64,000 nt of DNA, taken from Variovorax sp. YR216 (GTDB lineage: Bacteria; Pseudomonadota; Gammaproteobacteria; Burkholderiales; Burkholderiaceae_C). Below the pieces are notes generated by a model that saw only the letters and a program-made list of their open reading frames with translations, was not told the DNA's origin and did no database searches. This document shows, piece after piece, positions 49,648-58,314 of this stretch. How positions within the stretch are numbered: position 1 is the first letter of the stretch; every line of letters starts with the position of its first letter. The DNA lies in assembly GCF_900107745.1 (NCBI RefSeq), contig NZ_FNRO01000004.1, forward strand, positions 496,001 through 560,000, read 5' to 3'. The position numbers and the translations under genes were made by a program.

Positions 49648-50112
49648 TCAAAGAAACCGTTCGAGCAGCTTGCGAGAGTGACGGTCCAGCGCCTTGACGT
49701 CCGGAATGCGGAACTGCAGCCCGTGCGCGCTCGCGATCAGCAGCGCGCCGCGATCCAGCCGACGGATGTCTTCCTCGGCCTTGAGCACGAAGCTGGTTTC
49801 GCCGCGATCGGTGCTCACGCTCCATGTGCTCGGCACGCCGAAGCTGGACACTTTGTGGAGCTTCTGCAGCGTCGGGGCGAAGTCTCTCGCCACCAGGTCC
49901 TGAACGAGCAGATCGCGCGTCGGCACGGGCAGGTCGGCAATCTGGTCGACCCAGACGAGTTCGCGCCCGTCCGGGCCCACCAGCGAAATGCCGCGGTCCG
50001 GTGCCGTCAGCGGAAAGGCGCGCACCGGCACGACACCTGCGTGATGCTCACCCTCGGCATCCGTCAGCACAAGGCGCCCGAAGGCATCGCGTTCGAGTTG
50101 AAAGTCGATCAT
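49648..50112 (-). CDS. Cyanophycin metabolism-associated DUF1854 family protein
   Basis: A 154-residue cytoplasmic protein of the DUF1854 family, which in many Burkholderiales accompanies cyanophycin synthetase and an ABC transporter. Features include FGRLVLTDAEGEHHAGVVPV, a central GISLVGPDGRELVWVDQIAD segment and the C-terminal RGALLIASAHGLQFRIPDVK. No catalytic motif is evident. The ATG overlaps the stop of the ABC transporter gene (ATGA), so the pair is translationally coupled. Function is unknown beyond the genomic association. Confidence 0.88.
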   Translation of the reverse strand: MIDFQLERDAFGRLVLTDAEGEHHAGVVPVRAFPLTAPDRGISLVGPDGRELVWVDQIADLPVPTRDLLVQDLVARDFAPTLQKLHKVSSFGVPSTWSVSTDRGETSFVLKAEEDIRRLDRGALLIASAHGLQFRIPDVKALDRHSRKLLERFL

Positions 50113-52385
50113 GCTTCCCCCGCCGGATGGGCTGCGTGCGCGCCAAGCGCGACGGCCACGGCGCTGCGTTCGGCCGCCGCGCCGGCGCTTTCTTCTTCAT
50201 CGGCCTGACGCAACTGCGCCTGGTAGAGCCGCCAGTAGGCGCCCTGCTTTTCCATGAGCGCATCGTGCGGGCCCACTTCGACGATCTCGCCGCGGTCCAT
50301 CACGACGAGGCGATCGGCCTTGCGCAGCGTGGACAGCCGGTGCGCGATCGCGATGGTGGTGCGGCCCTTCACGAGGTTGTCGAGCGCCTTCTGGATTTCC
50401 TTCTCGGTCTCGGTGTCGACCGCCGAAGTGGCCTCGTCGAGGATCAGGATGCGCGGGTCGATCAGCAGCGCGCGCGCAATGCTGATGCGCTGCCGCTCGC
50501 CGCCCGACAGCCCCTGGCCGCGCTCGCCGACCAGCGAGTCGTAGCCATGCGGCAGTCGCAGGATGAAGTCGTGCGCATGCGCCGCGCGCGCCGCCGCCAC
50601 GATCTCCTCGCGCGTCGCATCGGGCTTGCCGTAGGCGATGTTCTGGGCAATGGTGCCGAAGAAGAGGAAGGGCTCCTGCAGCACCAGCCCCACGTGCCGG
50701 CGATAGTCGGCCACCGCGAAACGTCGGATGTCGGTGCCGTCGACCTTGATCGCGCCGTCGGTCACGTCGTAGAAGCGGCAGATCAGGTTGACCAGCGTGC
50801 TCTTGCCCGAGCCGCTGTGGCCGACGAGGCCGATCATCTCGCCCGGCTCGATCACGAGGTCGAGGTCGCGGATCACCGCGCGGCTGCCGTAGCGAAAGCC
50901 AACATCGCTCATCTCGATGCGGCCCTGCACGCGTTCGACCTGCACCGGGTTCGCCGGCTCGGGCACGTTGCTCACATGGTCGAGGATGTCGAAGATCCGC
51001 TTGGCGCCGGCCGCTGCCTTCTGCGTGACCGAGACGATGCGGCTCATCGAATCGAGCCGCGTGTAGAAGCGGCCGATGTAGGCGATGAACGCTGTCAACA
51101 CACCCACCGTGATGCGGCCGCGCGCCACCTGCCAGATGCCGAAGGCCCAGACCACCAGCAGCCCGACTTCGGTCAGCAATGACACGCTCGGCGTGAAGAG
51201 CGACCACGTCTTGTTGAGCTTGTCGTTGACCTGCAGGTTGTAGGTGTTGGCGGCGCGGAAGCGGTCGGATTCGCGCTGTTCCTGCGCGAAGGCCTTCACC
51301 ACGCGGATGCCGGGAATGGTGTCAGCCAGCACGTTGGTGACCTCGCTCCATACCCGGTCGATCTTCTCGAAGCCCGTGCGCAGCTTGTCGCGCACCACAT
51401 GGATCATCCACGCGATGAAGGGCAGCGGCACCAGCGTGACGATCGCCAGCAACGGGTTGATCGAGAACAGGATCACCGCCGTCATCGTGATCATCAGCAC
51501 GTCGGTGAGGAAATCGAGCGCGTGCAGCGAGAGGAAGACGTTGATGCGGTCGGTCTCCGAGCCGATGCGCGCCATCAGGTCGCCGGTGCGCTTGCCCCCG
51601 AAGTAATCCAGGGGCAACGTCAGCAAGTGTTCGTAAGTGGTGGTGCGCAGGTCCGCACCAATGCGTTCGGACACCAGCGCCAGCAGGTAAGTGCGCGCCC
51701 ACCCCAACGCCCAGCCGACCAGCGCCGCGGCCAGCAGCGCGCCGAGGAACATCACCACCTTGTGGACCGCGATCTGCTGCCCGTTCTGGAACGGGATCAG
51801 GATGTCGTCCATCAGTGGAATGGTCAGGTAAGGCGGAACCAGCGTGGCGGCGGTCGAGGCCAGCGTCAGCAGGAACCCGGTGATCAGTTGCTTGCGATAG
51901 GGCTTGGCGAAACGGCCGAGCCGCAGCAGCACCCAGGTCGAGGGCGGCGCCTGGAGTTCGGATTCGCCCGCCCCGTCCTCCGCGTCGGCGCCCGGCAGTG
52001 TCACTTGCGCGACACGCTCGGCATGCTGCTCGAACAGCTTGTGCACCCTCAGCGCTGCAGCCTGGTGTGCCAGGGTGTACCGCCACCGGGCCAGACGGCC
52101 CTTGTCATCGAGCAGGTCCAGCGTGCCGATGCCCGCATGGTCGGAAAGCTGCAATTCGAGCCCTTCCGCGGGAAGCGCCCACTCGAACCAGGCGCCGCCC
52201 GGATTGCGCACGAGCAGGCGCCGATCGGTCAGCGCGAGCAGGCCGGATGCGAAGCGCAGTTCCTCGTCAAGGTCAACCGGCAGCGTCGCCAGAACGTTTT
52301 CCGCGGGTAGGAGCCGGCTTTCCAGCGCCGCTGAAGCCTCCTCAGATTCGCCCCCCGGGGTGCCGACTGGATCGTGATGTTGCAT
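50109..52385 (-). CDS. ABC transporter, fused permease-ATPase, cyanophycin-associated
   Basis: Exporter-type ABC transporter of 758 residues. An N-terminal domain of about 200 residues has no known transport role (ENVLATLPVDLDEELRFASG onward). The membrane domain has about six segments (for example YRKQLITGFLLTLASTAATL) and the ATPase has Walker A GHSGSGKST, Q-loop VLQEPFLFF, signature LSGGERQRISIARALL and Walker B ILILDEATSAVD. It is divergent from cphA' and coupled to the DUF1854 gene. The cargo is not known. The start at MQHHDPVG was chosen over upstream ATGs that would run into the divergent gene. Confidence 0.9.
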   Translation of the reverse strand: MQHHDPVGTPGGESEEASAALESRLLPAENVLATLPVDLDEELRFASGLLALTDRRLLVRNPGGAWFEWALPAEGLELQLSDHAGIGTLDLLDDKGRLARWRYTLAHQAAALRVHKLFEQHAERVAQVTLPGADAEDGAGESELQAPPSTWVLLRLGRFAKPYRKQLITGFLLTLASTAATLVPPYLTIPLMDDILIPFQNGQQIAVHKVVMFLGALLAAALVGWALGWARTYLLALVSERIGADLRTTTYEHLLTLPLDYFGGKRTGDLMARIGSETDRINVFLSLHALDFLTDVLMITMTAVILFSINPLLAIVTLVPLPFIAWMIHVVRDKLRTGFEKIDRVWSEVTNVLADTIPGIRVVKAFAQEQRESDRFRAANTYNLQVNDKLNKTWSLFTPSVSLLTEVGLLVVWAFGIWQVARGRITVGVLTAFIAYIGRFYTRLDSMSRIVSVTQKAAAGAKRIFDILDHVSNVPEPANPVQVERVQGRIEMSDVGFRYGSRAVIRDLDLVIEPGEMIGLVGHSGSGKSTLVNLICRFYDVTDGAIKVDGTDIRRFAVADYRRHVGLVLQEPFLFFGTIAQNIAYGKPDATREEIVAAARAAHAHDFILRLPHGYDSLVGERGQGLSGGERQRISIARALLIDPRILILDEATSAVDTETEKEIQKALDNLVKGRTTIAIAHRLSTLRKADRLVVMDRGEIVEVGPHDALMEKQGAYWRLYQAQLRQADEEESAGAAAERSAVAVALGAHAAHPAGEA

Positions 52386-52512
52386 TGTGTTTCTATATCT
52401 CCGGCCCGATGCCGGACCCTTCATGGCGCCCAACGGGCGCCGATTCTGACCGATCGCCATGGGCGCGCCTGAGGGCGCCGCAGTGCTCGGCCAAAGCACA
52501 TCGAACGTTTTC

Positions 52513-54753
52513 ATGACCCGTTTCGACGACATCCGACTGCTGCGCATCAACTATTTGCGCGGCCCGAACCTCTGGACCTACCGACCCGTGCTGGAAGTCT
52601 GGCTCGATCTGGGCCAGCTGGAGGAGCATCCGTCCAACACGATCCCGGGGTTCACCGAGCGGTTGACCGGCCTGCTGCCGGCGCTCATCGAGCACCACTG
52701 CGGCGTCGGCGAGCGCGGCGGCTTCATCCAGCGCCTGACCGAAGGCACCTGGGCCGGCCACGTGCTCGAGCACGTGGTGATCGAACTGCTGAACCTCGCC
52801 GGCATGCCGACCGGCTTCGGGCAAACCCGGAGCACCTCGGAACACGGCGTCTACCGGATGGTCTTCCGCGCGCGGGACGAGCAGGTCGCCCGCGTCGCGC
52901 TGGCCGAAGGCCACAAGCTGCTGATGGCAGCGATCAACAACGACCCCTTCGGCGCGCCCGACGTGCAGAAAGCGGTCGATGCGGTCAAGGCCAAGGTCGA
53001 GGACTGCTATCTCGGCCCGAGCACCGCCTGCATCGTCGGCGCCGCCACCGATCGCGGCATCCCTCACATGCGCCTGAATGACGGCAACCTGGTGCAGCTC
53101 GGCTACGGTGCCAACCAGCAGCGCATCTGGACCGCCGAGACAGACTACACCAGCGCCATCGGCGAATCGATCGCCAGCGACAAGGAGCTGACCAAGTCGC
53201 TGCTCGCGAGCTGCGGTGTGCCGGTGCCCGAAGGTCAGGTCGTCGCCGATGCCGAGGAAGCCTGGGAAGCCGCCGAGGACATCGGCCTGCCGGTGGTGGT
53301 CAAGCCCTCCGATGCCAACCATGGTCGCGGCGTCTCGCTCGAATTGAACACGCGCGAAGAAGTCATGGCCGCCTTCGCAGTCGCCGAGCCGGAAGGCAGC
53401 GACGTGATGGTCGAGCGTTTCATCCGTGGGTCCGAACACCGCCTGCTGGTGGTCGGCGGCCAGGTGGTCGCGGCTGCGCGCGGCGAGATCATCACGGTGA
53501 CCGGCGACGGCCGCTCCACCGTCGCGGAGCTGATCGACAGCCAGCTGAACAGCGACCCCCGTCGCGGCGCGGAAGAGGAATACCCGCTGGACGTCATCGT
53601 TCTCGAGACCGACGCCAAGCTGCAGCTCGAACTCAAGCGCCAGGACCTGGGCGGCGACTCGGTGCCCGCCGCCGGCCGCGTCGTCACGATCCAGCGCAAC
53701 GGCAACATGTCGATCGACTGCACCGACCAAGTCCACCCTGAAGTCGCGCATGCGGCGGTGCTGGCCGCGCGCGTCGTCGGCCTCGACATCGCCGGGATCG
53801 ATCTGGTGGCGCAGGACATCGCGAGGCCGCTCCACCTCCAGGGCGGCGCGATCGTCGAAGTCAACGCCGGCCCGGGCCTGCTGATGCACCTGAAGCCGGC
53901 GGTCGGCTCGCCGCGCCCGGTGGGCCGCGCGATCTGCGACCACCTCTTCCCGGACGACGCGCCGGGCCGCATCCCGGTGGTCGGCGTCGCCGGCTCGCGC
54001 AACACCGCGGTGCTGTCGCGCCTCGTCGCATGGCTGATCGGCCTCGGCGGACGCCACACCGGCCTCGCCTGCCGCGACGGCCTTTTCCTCGAACGCCGCC
54101 GCGTCGATGCGCGCAACAGCGCCAACTGGGAAGCCGGCCACCGCCTGCTGGTCAATCGCGCGGTGCAGGCGGTCGTGATCGAGAACGGCGCCGAGACCAT
54201 CCTGCGCGACGGCCTGGCCTACGACCGCTGCGAAGTCGGCATCGTGACCGACCTCGAAGGCTACGAAGCGCTCTCCGAATTCGACATCATCGAGAGCGAC
54301 CAGATGGTCAAGGTGCTGCGCACGCAGGTCGACGTGGTGCTGCCCGAAGGCACCGCCGTACTCAACGCGGCCGATCCGCGCGTGGCCGGACTGGCCCCGC
54401 TGTGCGACGGCGGCGTGATCTTCTATTCGACCGACCCGCAGGCGGAAGCACTCGCCAGGCACCAGGCCGACGGCGGCAAGGCCGTGCTGATCCGCCAGGA
54501 CCGCGTGGTGCTCGCCAACGGCGCGAGCGAGTCGTTCCTGCCCGGCCTCGGGCGCCTGACGATCTGGCGCGCGACGCATGCCGGCGTCAGCCTCGAAAGC
54601 CTGCTCGCGGCCGTTGCCGCAGGCTGGGCGATGGGCATTCCGTTGAACCTGATCGGTGCCGGCGTGGAAGCCTTCGAAGCCGACCTACAGGCGGCGCTCG
54701 CATCGTTGCAGCTTTCGCAAACGCTGCTGTCTCCTGAACAACAACTCGCCTGA
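52513..54753 (+). CDS. Cyanophycin synthetase family protein with degenerate Mur-ligase half (CphA')
   Basis: A CphA paralogue, 746 residues. The N-terminal domain (residues about 1-165, starting RLLRINYLRGPNLWTYRPVL) and the ATP-grasp domain (VVKPSDANHGRGVSLELNT near residue 261, MVERFIRGSEHRLLVVGG, VEVNAGPGLLMHLKPA) are intact. The C-terminal Mur-ligase-like part starts near residue 488 but reads VGVAGSRNTAVLSR where CphA has a P-loop GTNGKTTTAR, and it ends without the final domain. It is 110 residues shorter than CphA. It probably uses only the ATP-grasp ligase activity. The ATG at 52513 is preferred to one 18 codons upstream. cphA follows 4 bp later. Confidence 0.9.
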   Translation: MTRFDDIRLLRINYLRGPNLWTYRPVLEVWLDLGQLEEHPSNTIPGFTERLTGLLPALIEHHCGVGERGGFIQRLTEGTWAGHVLEHVVIELLNLAGMPTGFGQTRSTSEHGVYRMVFRARDEQVARVALAEGHKLLMAAINNDPFGAPDVQKAVDAVKAKVEDCYLGPSTACIVGAATDRGIPHMRLNDGNLVQLGYGANQQRIWTAETDYTSAIGESIASDKELTKSLLASCGVPVPEGQVVADAEEAWEAAEDIGLPVVVKPSDANHGRGVSLELNTREEVMAAFAVAEPEGSDVMVERFIRGSEHRLLVVGGQVVAAARGEIITVTGDGRSTVAELIDSQLNSDPRRGAEEEYPLDVIVLETDAKLQLELKRQDLGGDSVPAAGRVVTIQRNGNMSIDCTDQVHPEVAHAAVLAARVVGLDIAGIDLVAQDIARPLHLQGGAIVEVNAGPGLLMHLKPAVGSPRPVGRAICDHLFPDDAPGRIPVVGVAGSRNTAVLSRLVAWLIGLGGRHTGLACRDGLFLERRRVDARNSANWEAGHRLLVNRAVQAVVIENGAETILRDGLAYDRCEVGIVTDLEGYEALSEFDIIESDQMVKVLRTQVDVVLPEGTAVLNAADPRVAGLAPLCDGGVIFYSTDPQAEALARHQADGGKAVLIRQDRVVLANGASESFLPGLGRLTIWRATHAGVSLESLLAAVAAGWAMGIPLNLIGAGVEAFEADLQAALASLQLSQTLLSPEQQLA

Positions 54754-54757
54754 GCTC

Positions 54758-57328
54758 ATGGAAGTCATCCGTACCCGCGCCCTGCGCGGCCCCAACCTGT
54801 GGAGCCGCCACACCTGCATCGAGGTCGTCGTGCGCTGCGAAGGCGATGAGAACGCCGTCGAGCGGCTACCCGATTTCGAGAATCGCCTGCGCGCCCTCTT
54901 CCCCACCATCGGCGAGCTGCACCCCATCGTGCTCGGCCAGCCGCTGGCACTGGCGCACGTGCTTGAAAACGCCGCGGTGGCGCTGCAGGCGCAGGCCGGT
55001 TGCGCGGTGAACTTCGGCCACACCTCGCGCACGGTCGACGAAGGCGTCTACCAGGTCACCTTCCAGTACAGCGAGGAAGCGGTCGGTCGACTGGCACTCA
55101 AGCTGGCGCTGCAGCTCATCGAAGCGGCGATGCGCCCGGGCGGCGAATTCGATGCGACAGCGGCAATCACCGAACTGCGCGACCTCGACGAAGACGAACG
55201 GCTCGGCCCCAGCACCGGCTCCATCGTGGATGCGGCGGTCGCCCGCGGCATTCCCTATCGACGCCTCACCAGCGGCAGCCTCGTGCAGTTCGGCTGGGGC
55301 TCGAAGCAGCGCCGCATCCAGGCTGCCGAAGTCGACAGCACCAGCGGCGTGGCCGAATCGATCGCACAGGACAAGGAACTCACCAAACAGCTGCTCAATG
55401 CCGCCGGCGTGCCGGTGCCGCTCGGGCGCCCGGTCGAGGACCTCGAGGACGCCTGGGCCGCCGCGCAGGAAATCGGCATGCCCGTGGTCGTCAAGCCGCA
55501 GGACGGCAACCAGGGCAAGGGCGTCACGGTCAACATCACGACGCGCGAGCAGCTCAATGCCGCCTTCGCATCCGCCGCGCACTACGGCGAAGTGATGGTC
55601 GAGAAATTCCTGCCCGGCTTCGACTTCCGCCTGCTGGTGGTGGGCGATCGCCTCGTGGCCGCCGCACGGCGCGATCCGCCGCAGGTGATCGGCGACGGCA
55701 CGAAGACGGTGCGCGAGCTGGTCGACATCGTCAACCAGGACCCGCGCCGCGGCGAAGGGCACGCGACCTCGCTCACCAAGATCCGCCTCGACGACATCGC
55801 CGTCGGCCGCCTCGAAGCGCAGGGCCTCACGCCCGACAGCGTGCCGACGCTCGGCCAGCGCGTGGTGCTGCGCAACAACGCGAACCTCTCCACCGGCGGG
55901 ACCGCCACCGACGTGACAGACACGGTGCACCCCGAGGTCGCCGCCCGCGCCGTCGATGCGGCGCAGATGGTCGGCCTGCACATCTGCGGCGTCGACATGG
56001 TGTGCGAGAACGTGCTGCGCCCGCTCGAAGAGCAGCACGGCGGCGTGGTCGAAGTCAACGCGGCGCCCGGCCTGCGCATGCACATCTCGCCCTCGTTCGG
56101 CCGCGGCCGCGCAGTCGGCGAAGCGGTGATGGACACGCTCTACGCGCCCGGCGACGACGGCCGCATTCCGGTCGTGGCCGTGACCGGCACCAACGGCAAG
56201 ACCACCACCGCGCGCCTCATCAACCACCTGCTCGCGAGCAGCGGCCTGCGCACCGGTATGACCAACACCGACGGCGTCTACGTCGACGGCCGGCAGACCG
56301 ACAGCGGCGACTGCAGCGGCCCGAAGAGCGCGCGCAACGTGCTGCTCCATCCGGACGTCGATGCGGCCGTGTTCGAGGTCGCCCGCGGCGGCATCCTGCG
56401 CGAAGGCCTCGGCTTCGACCGCTGCCAGGTGGCGGTCGTGACCAACATCGGCAGCGGCGACCACCTCGGCCTGAACTACATCACGACGGTGGAAGACCTC
56501 GCGGTGCTCAAGCGCGTGATCGTGCGCAACGTCGCGCCCGGCGGCTATGCGGTGCTCAACGCAGCCGACCCGAACGTGGCCGCGATGGCGACCACCTGCC
56601 CCGGCAACGTGATCTTCTTCGCCGCCGACCGCCAGCACCCGGTCATGGCCACGCACCGCGCCCAAGGCAAGCGCACCGTCTACGTCGACCAGGACGCGGT
56701 GGTTGCGGCCGAAGGCTCGTGGCGCGAACGCATCCCGCTGCGCGACGTGCAGATCACGCGCAACGGCACCATCGGCTTCCAGGTCGACAACGTGATGGCC
56801 TCGATCGCCGCCGCGTGGGCCGTCGGCCTGGACTGGGACACCATCCGCAGCGGCCTCGCGAGCTTCAAGAACGATGCCGCCGGCGTGCCCGGACGCTTCA
56901 ATGTGATGGACTATCGCGGCGCGACCGTGATCGCCGACTACGGCCACAACACCGACGCGATGCGCGCACTGGTGGCGGCCGTCGACACCATGCCGGCGAA
57001 GAAGCGCTCGGTCGTCATCAGCGGCGCGGGCGACCGCCGCGATTGCGACATCCGCGACCAGACCGCGATCCTCGGCGAGGCCTTCGACGACGTCATCCTC
57101 TACCAGGACGCCGCGCAGCGCGGCCGCGCCGACGGCGAGGTGATGGCGCTCCTGCGCCAGGGCCTCGAAGGTGCGAAGCGCACGCGCTTCATCGACGAGA
57201 TCCGCGGCGAGTTCATCGCGATCGATTCGGCGCTCGCCCGCCTCCAGCCCGGTGATCTCTCGCTGATCCTGGTCGATCAGGTCGAGGAAGCGCTCGCTCA
57301 CCTCGCGAAGCGCATCGCCGAGGGCTGA
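54758..57328 (+). CDS. cphA: Cyanophycin synthetase
   Basis: Polymerises aspartate and arginine into the storage polymer cyanophycin using ATP. The 856-residue chain has the N-terminal domain (MEVIRTRALRGPNLWSRHTC), the ATP-grasp domain with VVKPQDGNQGKGVTVNI (about residues 242-258), MVEKFLPGFDFRLLVVGD and VVEVNAAPGLRMH, and a full Mur-ligase half with P-loop VTGTNGKTTTARLINHL (about residue 475-490), GSGDHLGLNYITT and YGHNTDAMRALV near residue 728-740. All expected motifs are present and the length is normal. It is the second gene of a two-gene operon with cphA'. No cyanophycinase gene is in the window. Confidence 0.97.
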   Translation: MEVIRTRALRGPNLWSRHTCIEVVVRCEGDENAVERLPDFENRLRALFPTIGELHPIVLGQPLALAHVLENAAVALQAQAGCAVNFGHTSRTVDEGVYQVTFQYSEEAVGRLALKLALQLIEAAMRPGGEFDATAAITELRDLDEDERLGPSTGSIVDAAVARGIPYRRLTSGSLVQFGWGSKQRRIQAAEVDSTSGVAESIAQDKELTKQLLNAAGVPVPLGRPVEDLEDAWAAAQEIGMPVVVKPQDGNQGKGVTVNITTREQLNAAFASAAHYGEVMVEKFLPGFDFRLLVVGDRLVAAARRDPPQVIGDGTKTVRELVDIVNQDPRRGEGHATSLTKIRLDDIAVGRLEAQGLTPDSVPTLGQRVVLRNNANLSTGGTATDVTDTVHPEVAARAVDAAQMVGLHICGVDMVCENVLRPLEEQHGGVVEVNAAPGLRMHISPSFGRGRAVGEAVMDTLYAPGDDGRIPVVAVTGTNGKTTTARLINHLLASSGLRTGMTNTDGVYVDGRQTDSGDCSGPKSARNVLLHPDVDAAVFEVARGGILREGLGFDRCQVAVVTNIGSGDHLGLNYITTVEDLAVLKRVIVRNVAPGGYAVLNAADPNVAAMATTCPGNVIFFAADRQHPVMATHRAQGKRTVYVDQDAVVAAEGSWRERIPLRDVQITRNGTIGFQVDNVMASIAAAWAVGLDWDTIRSGLASFKNDAAGVPGRFNVMDYRGATVIADYGHNTDAMRALVAAVDTMPAKKRSVVISGAGDRRDCDIRDQTAILGEAFDDVILYQDAAQRGRADGEVMALLRQGLEGAKRTRFIDEIRGEFIAIDSALARLQPGDLSLILVDQVEEALAHLAKRIAEG

Positions 57329-57483
57329 ACGTCCGGGCGCATCCGCAAGAAGCGCCCACGATCGCTAACCGGTCTTGTCCGACACGAATGCGCGCCGGTG
57401 GGCGCTGGCCCCGGGCCAGCCCGCCTCACACACTTTGAACTCCTGGTACGGCCCTGCCGTGCCGCAGTGAAAAGGAGTGACCC

Positions 57484-57948
57484 ATGAAGAGTGCTGTTCG
57501 TTCGTGTCTTGCCGTTCTTGCCGCTGCAGGTGGCTTGGCCATGGCGTCTTCGGCCCAGGCCCAATCCGGCTCCCTGCCCTGTGACGGCGTGATGCAGGAC
57601 CGCGCCGCCTGCTTGCGCGAAAGAGGTGCGGCGGCCCAGACTGCGCGCCAGGGGGGCTTCCCCAAGGTGGACGAAGCCCAGCTGCGCCAGAACGCACTGG
57701 CCCGCTGCGGCCGCCAGCCCCCGGCCGACCAGGCGGCCTGCGAGCAACGCGTGCTCGGCACCGGGCAGACCACACTCACCGGCAGCGTGCTGGGCGGCGG
57801 CGTGATCCGCACGACCGAAACGCCGGTGCCCGTATCCGCAGCAACGGTCGCACCCCTGCCGGCACCTGTGCCCCAGGAGGTACCGATGCCCGCGACGCGG
57901 CCCGCGCCGATGCAGAGCCCGATGCCGATGCCTGCTCCGGCACGATAG
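57484..57948 (+). CDS. Hypothetical secreted protein, proline/methionine-rich tail
   Basis: A 154-residue product with a clear signal peptide (cleavage AQA-QS near residue 27), three or four cysteines in the middle (LPCDGVMQDRAACLRERGAA, ARCGRQPPADQAACEQRV) and a Pro/Ala/Met-rich C-terminus (MPATRPAPMQSPMPMPAPAR). AAAAGGAG sits 8 nt before the ATG. I do not recognise a named family; similar proteins are common in this bacterial family. The upstream 155 bp holds a long palindrome-like GCTGGCC/GGCCAGC (57404-57420). Confidence 0.72.
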   Translation: MKSAVRSCLAVLAAAGGLAMASSAQAQSGSLPCDGVMQDRAACLRERGAAAQTARQGGFPKVDEAQLRQNALARCGRQPPADQAACEQRVLGTGQTTLTGSVLGGGVIRTTETPVPVSAATVAPLPAPVPQEVPMPATRPAPMQSPMPMPAPAR

Positions 57949-57977
57949 GTTTCGCATCGACAAGCTACGCGCCCCGA

Positions 57978-57995
57978 CTGTCACAAAACGGTAAC
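57978..57995 (+). promoter_or_regulatory. Possible Pho box
   Basis: CTGTCAC-AAAA-CGGTAAC matches the PhoB-box layout of two 7-bp direct repeats (consensus CTGTCAT) with a 4-bp AT-rich spacer; the first repeat agrees at 6 of 7 positions, and the second at 5 of 7 counting the last position as a pyrimidine. A TATATT -10 lies at 58017-58022, 21 nt beyond the box, about one helical turn further than in classical PhoB promoters. The site precedes a small protein and a CYTH-CHAD gene. Confidence 0.4.
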
Positions 57996-58053
57996 AATGA
58001 GGCGGGGCCCGGTGGCTATATTCGTGGGCTATCTCAATCGAGGAGAGTTCCCC

Positions 58054-58305
58054 ATGAATGCCATCAAGGTCGCGCGTCGCTTCATCGAAACCGACCCGAC
58101 CAACGAGTCGGCACAGATCCTGGCGAGGCTCGTGCTCGCGCTCGAAGCGGAAAGCAGCTTCGAACTGGTGCACCTGTACGACCTCGACTACAAGAGCTTC
58201 CAGCTGGCCATCGACATCCTGAAGGAATGGCGGCTCGACCGGTACTACGCCAGCAAGTCCAAGCTGTTCGATCTTTCGCTGCAGGTTCGCGAACTGCAGC
58301 ACTGA
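58054..58305 (+). CDS. Conserved small protein, 83 residues (hypothetical)
   Basis: A short, probably helical cytoplasmic protein (IKVARRFIETDPTNESAQIL onward). It has no signal peptide or membrane segment and ends VRELQH. A GGAG at 58041-58044, inside GAGGAGAG, precedes the ATG. I do not recognise the family. The stop lies 9 bp before the CYTH-CHAD gene, so the two are likely one operon behind the possible Pho box. Confidence 0.75.
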   Translation: MNAIKVARRFIETDPTNESAQILARLVLALEAESSFELVHLYDLDYKSFQLAIDILKEWRLDRYYASKSKLFDLSLQVRELQH

Positions 58306-58314
58306 CGCCGGCTG

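Noticed and set aside
54866..57301. Very long open frame (811 codons) antisense to cphA
   Set aside because: It mirrors cphA codon by codon, encodes a His/Arg/Ala-rich composition with no domain, and is a known effect of high GC content.
57404..57420. GCTGGCC/GGCCAGC palindrome after cphA as terminator
   Set aside because: No T-run follows on either side, and the loop is only three bases.
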